Positions 20,999-30,540 of a stretch of 64,000 nt of DNA are shown piece after piece. This DNA is from Hsuehochloa calcarea (lineage: Eukaryota; Streptophyta; Magnoliopsida; Poales; Poaceae): NCBI GenBank assembly GCA_036346395.1, contig CM070598.1:3021517-3085516 (forward strand), given 5' to 3'. The notes beneath the pieces are model-generated. The model was given only the letters and a program-made list of their open reading frames with translations, did no database searches and was not told the DNA's origin. Each line of letters opens with the position of its first letter. Position 1 is the stretch's first letter. Made by a program: the position numbers and the translations under genes.

Positions 20999-22825
20999 TG
21001 TAAGATCGAGGAGGCCGACTAGAGGGGGGAGGGGGTGAATAGGCGGGTTTAAAATTTCTTTTGGCTAAAACCGAATTTTATGTGAAATTGTAAATTAATT
21101 TGGTTTTGCTCAATTAAAACCTAAATCAACTAGCTTTGGCTAATTGCACCAACAAGATGTGACTAAGACAAAGAATGCAATCCTAAGGAGACAAGTAAGC
21201 AATTTAATTCTATAAATATAAATTGCATGAAGTAAATTACAAGAGAGTAAACCACAATGACACAAGGATATTTTACCGTGATGTTTGGAGACTTGTCGGT
21301 CTTCCCTAATCCACATTGAGATAAACCCAAATAAATTAGACCGGCTTCATGAATTAAGCCAACACCTCTGAGGTAAACCCAAACGAATTGGACCCGCTTA
21401 TAACTTGAACCAACTCCTCAATCCACTCAGAGTTGCTCTTCCTCCACTCTGGAGATGGCGAACATCAAACCACTCACAACACTCCAAGCCTTCTCACAAG
21501 CTTCTTGAGAAGATTACTAGACCACGACGCTTCCACGCCATCTAGGTGTCGTTAAAAACTAAGAGTACAAATCACGGCTTTTAATTGAAGATTATCAAGT
21601 GCCAAAAGATCAACTAATGGTACAAATGCACTTCAAAACTCTTAACTACCTCAAAATGAAAAATATGATCAAATGAGTAGAGGAGAGTGCACCAAAGGCT
21701 CAAATGTTTTCAATGAGGTTCAATATCTTGAGCTTGGTGCTGGTGAGGGAGTATTTATAGCCTTTAACCACAAATTCGACCGTTTGAACTAATCCCCTGA
21801 AACATTTTGTAAGTGTGCTACTACCGCTATTGATCGGCTGGTACTACCGCACCTATTGTTCAACAGTCATAAGGGGTGCATTAAATGCTTCTGAACTAGC
21901 TGTTACAGTCTGGTTCGGTACTACTGCACGGTGGTAGTACCGCTTGGCTCAATCGGAACTATCGATTTTCAGGGGAGGAAAAACTCTAAAAAATACGCAC
22001 TTTGGAAATAACGTACTACCAACTAGAAATAGGTACTACCGCACTAAGGTAGTATCGCCAACTAAAAATAGGTACTACTGCACTAAGGTAGTACCGCCAA
22101 CTAGTAATACGTCCTATTGCACTACAGTAGTACCGCTCCTCATGTGCGGTCACACCGTTTTACTTATAATTTTCAGATGTTGTTCTAAATGCAATGCATT
22201 ATTCTTAGGTTATCAAGATGACAAAAAATAAGTTCTCAAGCTACTAGCAATGATCCCTCTTTATAGTACGACATCTAGCATATAAATCCGGTCTTTCCAC
22301 CCAAACACCGAGACCAGTAAAAGACTAGGAACACATTATTAGCCTATGTTAGTCATATCTTTGCCTTGAGCATCCATTTTGGAGTGATCACTTGATGACG
22401 AACATCTTCACTCCAAGTCCAAGTTCTTGACTTGATAATCTTCAACACATGATGATTTTCTTTACTCCAAGTTCTTGACTAGAATATCATCAACACATGA
22501 TAATCTTCTTTACTTCGAGATCTTGTCTTGAATATCATCAACACATGATGATTTTCTTTACTCCAAGTTCTTGACTTGAATATCATCAACATATGATGAT
22601 CTTCTTTACTTCAAGATCCTGTCTTGAATATCATCAACACATGATGGCATCATTTATCCCGAATCTTGACTTGATGATAATCAACTCATGTTGCCACGCA
22701 AAGTCTTCATCATCATGGGGACTCAACCTGTTTCTCCAACTCATAAAAAATGTTAGTCCACATGACGATTGTCATTAATTACCAAAATATTGTATTAACT
22801 CATAATGACAGGTCTATATTCTTCG
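20999..22825 (-). mobile_element. Solo LTR of a SIRE-like Copia element
   Basis: The plus strand starts TGTAAGATCGAGG and contains GGCCGACTAGAGGGGG and GTGAATAGGCGG. This is the complement of the LTR 3' end seen at 30440-30483. The other end (...CATTAATTACCAAAATATTG, TTAACTCATAATGAC) is the complement of the LTR 5' end at 27824. The 5-bp TCTTC occurs on both sides (20994-20998 and 22826-22830). There is no internal sequence, so LTR-LTR recombination has removed the rest. At 1.83 kb it is shorter than the 2.66-kb LTRs at 27824 and 35481, so it belongs to a related subfamily. It includes five copies of an ATCATCAACACATGATGAT-type unit at ~22430-22650. Confidence 0.85.
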
Positions 22826-22830
22826 TCTTC

Positions 22831-23250
22831 TCCGTCCGACCCCAACTACTACCGCTGCCACGACGTCATCTGTCGCCGAATCAGTGCTCGAGCTCCGTGT
22901 TGAGCATCCATATCTCTCTCTTCCCTAGCTCCAGACCAAACACCGCACCAAGCTATCGCCGAATCCAGCAGTCCCAAGCCGCTGCGCCAAATCCGGAGCC
23001 AGAGTTGAAGGAGGTGGATGGGTGGTGCTGGAAGTGAAGAATGAGGGGGTGCCCGCTTGCCTTCATCGGCTCGCCGGTTCCACTCCTTGGCCGAACGCGG
23101 GATAGATCGGGAAAACGATGAGGATATGAGAGAGACAAAGATAAATCAGAGAGGGGTGCGAAGGAAACACATGCTTATGATTTGTTGGGGGCGGATCGGA
23201 CGACTAAGACCTATAGCGTTGCAATACTATGTTGTTCTATAGTATTTCTC
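22831..23250. other. Host or older transposon sequence between solo LTR and MULE
   Basis: GC-rich sequence continues from the left side of the solo LTR, then turns AT-rich near 23200. I see no gene with support. Confidence 0.4.
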
Positions 23251-23260
23251 ATTATTATTA

Positions 23261-24494
23261 GGGAATACATGCCACTGAAATTTACCCTTATCCCTTCCAT
23301 GCCACTAAAAAAGTTAGATTCTTGTATGCCACTGAGTTTTTCCTTTGTTCTATTTCATATCATTTATGTCACCTTCTCTGTCAACTGACACACGATTTTT
23401 TTTGTCCTTCATTCTCCCCTTCCTCCTTCCACTATATTCATCTTCTTCTTTTTTTGTTGTTGGAACCGATGTGCAACATCACATAAACCGGTTGGAAGAA
23501 CAAGCGCCGCACCATGACGCCTCCACGTCAGAGCTCGGGAAGATGAAGCCGCACCGGAGCTCAAGAAGACCAAGCTCTACCGGAGTCGATTTCCATTTTC
23601 CACCATTTCTTGTAGTACCAAATCAGTTGAATATGAAAAAAAAGCATCTTTAGTAGCAAATTGCACCAAATAAGCATCAACCAGACCATATTAGATGAAA
23701 CCTGAGCACCTAAAGTCCACTTTAATGTGCCACAAAGAGCGCAATAGATGGCACCTTTGGCATCAGGTTTAATAAAATTATGTTCCAATGTTGTCACTGG
23801 AGTATAGATACATAGAATGGAATCAAACAAGGCAATAAATGTACCACCTTTCGGGTTGCTCCTCGGCGAGGGTCTTGCCCTTGCGTGTCGCGAGCGTGTC
23901 GTGGATTTGGGTGCTTTGAAGTGTAGCACCCCTTCTCGTTGTCCTCATCATAGTCCTCCCTATCGAGGTCTTCCTGCTTGCATGTCTCCCTTGTCGTCAA
24001 CATCGTCTGAGGGTGTGGAGGAGGGGAGGATAGGAATGGAAGACTCGGAGAGGGGAAAAGGATAGGGCTCGGGAGGCGGGGTGGCAGGAGATGGATGGGT
24101 GTTGCCATTTGATACGAGGGTAAGGTTGGCAACGTCGAGGAGTCGAGTTGGCAGAGGGAGATGGTGGTGGCGAAGAATCGAGTGGCGGCGAGAGGGGGAG
24201 GATACAGAGCGGTGGCAGTTGGCGACTGCGGGCAGCCACACCCGACCGAGAACGTGGAGAGAGAGAGATGGGGATAAGGAGGTGGTGTCCGGTGAGGGTA
24301 GGAGAGAGAAGAGAGAGAGGGGGGGTTGAGGAGAGTAGAGAAGGAAGAAGATGAAGGTAAGGTGGGGATTTTTTGGATTTAATGGCGACTCTAACTAATA
24401 GAGGTGACAGAAATGGTATGAAAGAGAACAAATGAAAAACTCGGTGGCATTTAAAAAATCAAACTTTTTTCAGTCACACGTATGGAATTTCTAC
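23261..24494. mobile_element. Non-autonomous Mutator-like element (MULE) with long TIRs
   Basis: The 9-bp TTATTATTA flanks it at 23252-23260 and 24495-24503, the duplication length of Mutator elements. The left arm (from GGGAATACATGCCACTGAAA) and the complement of the right arm match over ~130 bp, for example ATGCCACTGAGTTTTTCC against ATGCCACCGAGTTTTTCA and CATTTATGTCACC against CATTTCTGTCACC. No transposase is present. The interior (23430-24350) is GC- or purine-rich with long but featureless open frames, so gene-fragment capture is possible but not shown. The duplication is itself a simple AT repeat, which weakens it slightly. Confidence 0.75.
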
Positions 24495-24503
24495 TTATTA
24501 TTA

Positions 24504-24814
24504 TGTTGGACCATGTGCCAGGAAGCAGCTGTCGATCCAGCCCAGTTGGCTTCTATCCCCGCGCGACCTGTGGAAGCATCCTTCATTTGGTCGGACCCAG
24601 ATCCACACCATACAACGACAGCACGTGGTGGTGTTGCGTTTACGCTTCCAAACAAAGGGCATGTTTGGAACGGTTGTGGCTTTCCTGAAAAGTGGCTTCC
24701 GACTGTGCTGTAGGGCTGAACGGCTGGGCTGAAGAGATTTGGTGCGTGGCTGTCTCGCTTTTAATTAGGCTGGCTGCAGCTTCTGAGATAGGAAATATCT
24801 GGGGATAGTAACGT
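24504..24814. other. Intergenic segment with no recognisable feature
   Basis: Moderate GC sequence right after the MULE. No open frame here has recognisable content. Confidence 0.35.
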
Positions 24815-25215
24815 CTTGTTTGATGTCGTTTAATGCAATTAACAACATCTAATGAAAACTAGCGATAATTGATGATAATTAACGACGCTAAACGCAATTA
24901 ACGGCATTTAAAGACAACAAACAGCTAGTAAAATTGACGACAACTACTGTAATTGACGACATTTAACAATAATTAATGGCCACTACCGGAATTATGACAA
25001 TTGGTCGCATTTGACAATGACTACTGCAATGAGTGCAATTGACATTTGACGATGGTTACCGCATTTAACGCAATTGAGCGCATTTGATGATAACTACCGT
25101 AATTAACGCAATTGATCGCATTTGACAACAATTAACACAATATACCGTAATTTAGCACAATTAGTGCAATAAACCACAACTAACATAATTAACTGCTATT
25201 ACTATAATAAAGAAT
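24815..25215. repeat. Diverged simple-motif array (AATTGACGACATTTGAC-like)
   Basis: About 400 bp are built from variants of two words, ACGCAATTGA or AATTAACG, and GCATTTGACGATAACTACCG. They recur every ~30-45 bp with heavy divergence (for example 24950-24970, 25025-25050, 25065-25095, 25100-25130). It appears to be an old minisatellite. It has no coding frame. Confidence 0.65.
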
Positions 25216-25447
25216 ATTACATGAGAGATAAACCAACCTTCCAAAGAGTAGAAGCATAATTTGAATCATCTGAAATAACTACAAGGCAACAAGGCGGCCA
25301 CAAAAAAACATACAAGACCTTTAATAATATTTATATAGTAAGATCCACGAAAATAAAAGTTTACACGCGACTATCAATAATGAGTAATTTATTACACAAA
25401 AAATACATCCATCAGCAACAAGTCAAACATATAGCTCCTATTTATTC

Positions 25448-25624
25448 CTAATAGCCATCGTCAGTGAACAACTCTTGTAAATCTATTAGCAAGAAATCAC
25501 CAAAATCCCTATTTCCACAAATCACTCCTCCATTACAATTGCAACATTGATCAATGCCAAACATCACATCTAGAAGGTCAGAATTAAGCATAAATCTCCT
25601 CCACCGGTATGAAATCTCGTACTC
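25448..25624 (-). other. Putative terminal exon of an unrecognised gene
   Basis: On the minus strand a pyrimidine-rich tract and TTCTTAG acceptor precede an open frame of 58 codons: EYEISYRWRRFMLNSDLLDV, then a Cys-rich DQCCNCNGGVICGN, ending ELFTDDGY and a TAG at 25450-25448. The composition looks like real protein. I do not recognise the family. The sequence downstream on the minus strand (25200-25440) is AT-rich and could be a 3' UTR. It might belong with the open frame at 25871-26020 and the bHLH fragment, or each may be a separate captured piece. Confidence 0.35.
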
Positions 25625-25870
25625 CTAAGAAATATTTCCAAAAAAAACTGGATCAAGAACCTAAACAAAGCCCGACTGGAAACAGACAGAAGCAATCACA
25701 TACAATAAAAGCAAAAATAAAAATAAAAACACGATAGCGAAGCAGGAAGTCAGGAACCCACCTATCTCTTTCAGAAATCAAGGAGCACATTAAGCAGAAA
25801 ACATGATACTGGCTCAGTGGATAGATAAGAAGCTCACCGCTCTTCTAATGTGTTGAATGCTGAGTTATTT

Positions 25871-26020
25871 TCACTTACTAACAATAGCTTGGAAATCAAT
25901 GCACCAATAGTCGATGTCCTTGTCCTGCTGTACACAAAAAATAAATGCTACGTTCTCTTCATCTTTCAAGTGATCAATATCTTCAGGATTCATAGGTTGC
26001 GAGACAACAATCACTAACAT
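25871..26020 (-). other. Short open frame with coding-like content, unrecognised
   Basis: The minus-strand frame from ATG at 26020 reads MLVIVVSQPMNPEDIDHLKD, then ENVAFIFCVQQDKDIDYWCI, and stops at 25873-25871. The frame is also open upstream for a further ~16 codons. A GTTAGTAAG donor-like site lies just before the stop. No family is recognised. It is listed because it lies between the bHLH fragment and the 25448-25624 exon on the same strand. Confidence 0.3.
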
Positions 26021-26196
26021 ACTTACTAGCTTACAAGAACTCACTAGATTAGTTAAGCTTAAGTGTGCAAAAGAACGACATCATGCACACTTGATTGATC
26101 ATTCAACAAAGTGGTGTGCTTCTGCATTGATCATTCAATCGAGTACCAAGATTGATTGATCCAAAGGACTATAATGTTACATACATGGATGCTTTG

Positions 26197-26570
26197 TATC
26201 GATGCTTTGTCGGTCTGAAAAAATAACTAGAATGACTACTAATGCATCAAAATTTCAAATTGGACAAGAACATACTGTGAAATGTTTCTTTACCTTGTTG
26301 CAATGAGGCACAAGTTCTTGCAATGCTCGCATCTATTCATTAATCTGATCCCTTCTTCTCTGCGGCAAGAAACAACCCCAACAAATCAAGAACATTAATT
26401 TTGCTGCAAATAGCACCTGCAGCTATGGTTGATTCTTCATACCTTACCCGCTCCAACAGGTTATGGACCTCAGCGACACAAGTCTTGCGCTTCGCCACCG
26501 ACCGCCTCGTTGGTCGGGTCTCATCGACGACCTCGCAGTCGGTGTCCTGTGAATTGGTGTTCCTCACCAA
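26197..26570 (-). pseudogene. Fragment of a PIF/PIL-type bHLH transcription factor gene
   Basis: Three pieces with canonical splice borders reproduce the PIF bHLH gene structure. Exon A (26570-26448) gives ...RRSVAKRKTCVAEVHNLLER, then a GTAAGG donor. Exon B (26359-26294), after GCCGCAG, gives RRRDQINE, a TAG stop, then MRALQELVPHCNK and a GTAAAG donor. Exon C begins after TTTTTTCAG with TDKASI (26214-26197) and then loses homology. The basic region normally reads AEVHNLSERRRRDRINEKM; here Ser is Leu, and the Lys of NEKM is a TAG stop. The rest of helix 2 and the whole remainder of the protein are missing. Retained introns mean it was copied or left behind as DNA, not through mRNA. PIF-type factors bind G-boxes downstream of phytochrome; this piece cannot do so. 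Confidence 0.8.
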
Positions 26571-27187
26571 TTCAGCTGAGTTGATACAAGTTTATCCCAT
26601 TTTCATCAACAAAGAAAACAAGAACATAACCTCACTGCAGCTGTCAGCGGCGATGTGTACAAGTGAGGAGAGCGAATCCGCTGCCACATGGGAGAGATGC
26701 AAAGACGAGAGGGAGGGAAACAGAGGGAGGGAGCAGTGCGGGAGGAGGAGATCTAGATATATGCGGATGAACGATCACCTGGTGACATCAATACGCCACA
26801 TGCAATCATCTGGGGTGCAACCTAGTCGTCCAAGTCCCGTCACATGGTAGGCCAGGTCCACCTGCCACTGGGTATCGTTGTGTACGATTACCTAGTGACA
26901 TCAATCCTTCTTTCCTAATATTGGATGCCAAAACAAAGAAACTAGGTTCAACAAAATATGGTCGAGGCGCAGCACTACGGGCAAGGGGGGGCAACAGCAA
27001 CGAAACGTCACGAAACGCGTGACTCACAAGCCCCAGTGTATAATTTGTTCACTAGAGAGAGAAAAGATGTATCCTAGAAGACACCATAAAAGCGAGTAGG
27101 CCGGACAATACATCACATCACATGTTGAGGCGCAGACCTGCGGGCAAGGGGGTAGCAGCGACGGGCAATAGATGTGCGAAGGGGGGA
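26571..27187. other. Region left of the CACTA element with a direct repeat
   Basis: The motif GAGGCGCAGN5-6CGGGCAAGGGG followed by AGCAGCGACGGGCA-like sequence occurs at ~26963-27005 and again at ~27126-27170, ~164 bp apart. On the minus strand 26640-26770 is CT-rich (5'-UTR-like), possibly part of the captured bHLH locus. Bases 27185-27187 (GGA) are the CACTA target duplication. Confidence 0.45.
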
Positions 27188-27660
27188 CACTACTACAGAA
27201 AAGGTCATCACAGACGGTTCGTAACAGTCATCACGAGCACGGTTTTGAACCGTCGAAATGTTATGTCCGAGATAACGGCGGTTATCACGAGCGGTTGAAA
27301 ACCGTCAGTGATACTAATAATCCTGACGGTTCGTGGGTCGAAACCGTCGTGATTATGTAGTATCCTGAGCGGTTCGTTGTTGGAACCGCTCGCGATATCG
27401 AATAATCACGAGCGGTTCGGCCGGAACCGCGCGATTATGTAGTATCATAGACGGTTCGTTGTTGGAACCGTCGTGATACTACATAATCACAAACGGTTCC
27501 AGCCACGAACCGTCTGTGATTATTAGTATCACAGAGCGGTTCGTAGTTGGAACCGCTCGTGATAAGAAATATCACTGCATCGCTTCAACTACAAACCGTC
27601 TGTGGTTATTCAATATCGCTGAGCGGTTCGTTGTTAGAACCGTCTCGTGATAAGTCCTTT
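27188..27660. repeat. Left terminus and subterminal hairpin array of the CACTA element
   Basis: About ten units of ~45-55 bp follow the terminus. Each is itself an inverted repeat, such as ATCACGAGCGGTTC...GAACCGCTCGTGAT or ATCACAGACGGTTC...GAACCGTCTGTGAT. In CACTA elements such subterminal repeats bind the element-encoded proteins and are needed for excision. Sequence from 27661 to 27823 is ordinary element interior up to the SIRE insertion. Confidence 0.85.
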
Positions 27661-27823
27661 AACCTAATTGAATTTTTCGTATTTTCACTAGCCTCGAGAA
27701 TTGCTAGCCATGCCCTCGAAAACTAGCAAGTAGAAACATGTCACAGATAATTACTGACAACTCAAAGTGATCATTTAACTCAAAATCAATTACAAAAGAA
27801 TGTTTCAAGTATATATTGTCGCT

Positions 27824-30483
27824 TGAAAGATCTAGACCCGCCATTATGAGTTAATGGATTGTTTTGGTGATTAATGACAAATCCAAATATGAGACTAACT
27901 CTTTTATCAATTATTATCTTTGTGTAGTCTCATTTGGATATAAAGGTGAAATACAACGAGGTATGCAATCGACATCTCAATCTTATATATTGCTGCATTT
28001 CTCGGATCCAAAATATAGGATTGAACTCAACCTTAAGTTAAACTTGAATATGTGCATATGACCTCATTACACATTTGTGTATGCACACATTTAGGGGGAG
28101 TTTTATCCTATACTTTGTGGTTTCATTAGTATTGATCCATATTCCATTTTCCACATATACTAAGGATCTTTACGTTGAAACAAAACCTTTGAGTATACAA
28201 AACTTGTGTAGTTCATATATACTCATGTTACGAGTATATAGAACTTGTGTAGTTCTTGTATACTCATGTTAGAGTATATATAACTTGTGTAGTTTATATA
28301 CTCAATTGTTCTCTCATTTATCATCATTAAATTTATGAGAATTTAAGTGGTTATCATCAATTACCAAAGAGGAAAGATTGAGGTATCTTGTCCCACCATT
28401 ATGAGTTAATGGTATGGTGTGGTAATTAATGATGATCACATTGTGGAACTAACATTTTCCATGAGTTGGATATTTAGGTTATGTTCGAGGATGATGAAGA
28501 CTTGGGATGATCATGAGTTGATCATCAAGTCAAGAGCTTGGCGTATTTGATGCATCATGAGTTGATGCTTATCAAGAAGAGATGATCATGGGTTGATCAT
28601 CAAGACAAGAGAAGACCCATCATGTGTTGATGGAGGTCAAATGAAGGAATGCATCATGTGTTGATGCATGTGAAGACTCGGGATGGAGAAACCATCATGT
28701 GTTGATGATGTTCAAGTCAAGATCCCGAAGTGAAGAAATCATCATGTGTTGATGATTGTCAAAGTTAAAGACCGGACTTGAAGTGTTGATGTGCGTCATC
28801 AAGCTTCAAGACAATGCAAGGCAAAGGTATGACTAGCTAGGGCTAAGGATGTGTTCCTAGTCTTTTACCGGTCTTGGTGTTTGGTTGGAAGACCGGATTG
28901 CTAGTATAGGTTGCCGTACTATTAAGAGGGGTCTTAACTAGTAGGTTGAGTTAGTCATGTGTTGATAGCTCATTATGTTTGCTCTAGCTCATCTATGCAT
29001 GGAGCTATTATTTGCGAATGTGTTTTGCAAATAGCCGATGCTCATGCATTCAACCCTTGTAGCATGTGACTTAAGTTTGCAAATGCGTTTTGCAAATGGT
29101 GAAAGTCCATGTACCTTTTTCCTTGTGGTATGATTCCAAAAGTTGGCAAATGTGTTTTGCAACTTGTTGGGAATCTTGCTTGTGACCCTTGCTGGCATGG
29201 CTTGTCAATTAGCAAATGTGTTTTGCAATTGAAGTTGTTGAAAAAGCCATTTCGATTTACATCGGAAAATCGGAAGTTCGGTTTCTTAACGGCGGAAGTT
29301 CCGCACCCGGACGGTCCGATTTTCCGCGGCTTGATTTTTCCAGAGAGCGGCCGGTTTAGGGACTTAGCCGATTCTCCAAGTGCGGAAGTTCCGGAGTGTT
29401 TTGAGCGGAACTTCCGATTTATCGGATGCTCCGGAATCCGGCGGTTGGTTTTTTCCAGAGAAGCACCATTTTGGGGACTTAGCCAAAATTCTATGTGCGG
29501 TAGTTCCGCTATGTGTTGAGCGGAACTTCCGAAGAATCGGAACTTCCGATATTTAGTTGGCGGTAGTTCCGGACTAAAAATCAAACGGCTAGTTTCTCGT
29601 CTGATATAGCCGTTGCGGTGCCTTTTCTCTCTCCTGCGGTAGTTCCGGCCTTTGTACGGCGGAACTTCCGATTTCCCTGATTTTTCAGGGGTTTGTCTCC
29701 CAACGGCTAGTTTTTGTGTGTGGGCTATATATAGCCACCTTGGCCGGTTGTGGGAGGTGGCTGGTGCCCATATTCATTCTATTGAGCTAAGAGCAAGCCT
29801 CTCATCTCTTTTGTGCATGTGTTGCACTTAGTGAGTGTTGAGAGCAAACCCTAAGTGCATGTGTTGCCTTAGGTAGTGGATTGAGTATCCACTTGAGCGT
29901 TGACACTTGATTAGTTCAAGTGATCGTTGAGACTTGTTTCTCTTGGTGTTTGCCGACACCTAGACGGCGTGGAGGCGTCGTGCTCGGTGACCTTCTCAAG
30001 AAGCTTGTGAGAAGGCCCGACGGTTGTTAGTGGTTTGGTGCTCGCCATCTCGGAGTGGAGGAAGAGCAACCACAGTTGAGCGAGTGTTGGTTCGGTTTGG
30101 AACCGGTCCAAGTGTTGGACTTACCTCGGAGGTGTGTGCTCATTTGAGGAGCCGGTCCAACGCGGTTGGGCTTACCTCAACGTGGATTAGGGAGACCGGC
30201 AAGTCTCCGAACACCACCAGTAAAACATAATCGTGTCATCTTGTTTTTACTTGTGCTTTACTTTGAGCTATTTACATTCTTGCTTTAATTGCTTATATAT
30301 CTTGTATGATTGCTCATATTGTATTGTGTTCATATTGTCGGTGCACTTAGTTGAGCCTAGTTATTTTAGGTTTTAATTGTGCAAAACCAATTCGATATTA
30401 GCTTCGCATTTATATATTGGTTTAGCGATAGATTTTTAAAACCGCCTATTCACCCCCCTCTAGTCGGCCACCTCGATCTTACA
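27824..30483 (+). repeat. 5' LTR of the SIRE-like element
   Basis: It contains a CATCATGTGTTGATG palindrome array (28500-28760), four TTGCAAATGYGTTTTGCAA-like units (28990-29230), about a dozen CGGAAGTTCCG/CGGAACTTCCG words (29265-29675), and then a TATATATAG box at 29727-29735 that is a plausible TATA element for the LTR promoter. Confidence 0.9.
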
Positions 30484-30501
30484 AGTGGTATCAGAGCTTG
30501 G
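30484..30501 (+). promoter_or_regulatory. Primer-binding site of the SIRE-like element
   Basis: AGTGGTATCAGAGCTTGG directly after the 5' LTR. The TGGTATCAGAGC part is complementary to the 3' end of plant initiator tRNA-Met, the standard primer for this lineage. Confidence 0.85.
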
Positions 30502-30540
30502 TCTCTCATTTATTAGACTTAACCGTCTAGAGAGTAAAGG

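Larger units (their letters stand above)
20673..23245. mobile_element. Possible DNA transposon with inverted ends, split by a solo LTR
   Basis: The left end AACACTATAGTGTTGCAATAG and the complement of the right end (AATACTATAG...CATAGTATTGCAACG) are related imperfect inverted repeats. The material between them is split by the solo LTR at 20999-22825: GC-rich sequence ends at CACCCTCTTC and resumes at TCTTCTCCGTCC. Removing the LTR leaves ~740 bp. No transposase is visible. The class is uncertain. Confidence 0.35.

Noticed and set aside
28990..29584. 65-180 codon open frames duplicated in both SIRE LTRs
   Set aside because: They lie inside LTRs over palindromic repeats, differ between the two LTRs by frame-changing indels, and show no domain.
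29265..29680. CGGAAGTTCCG words as heat-shock elements
   Set aside because: The spacing is GAA-NN-TCC, not the required GAA-NN-TTC, so the consensus is not met.
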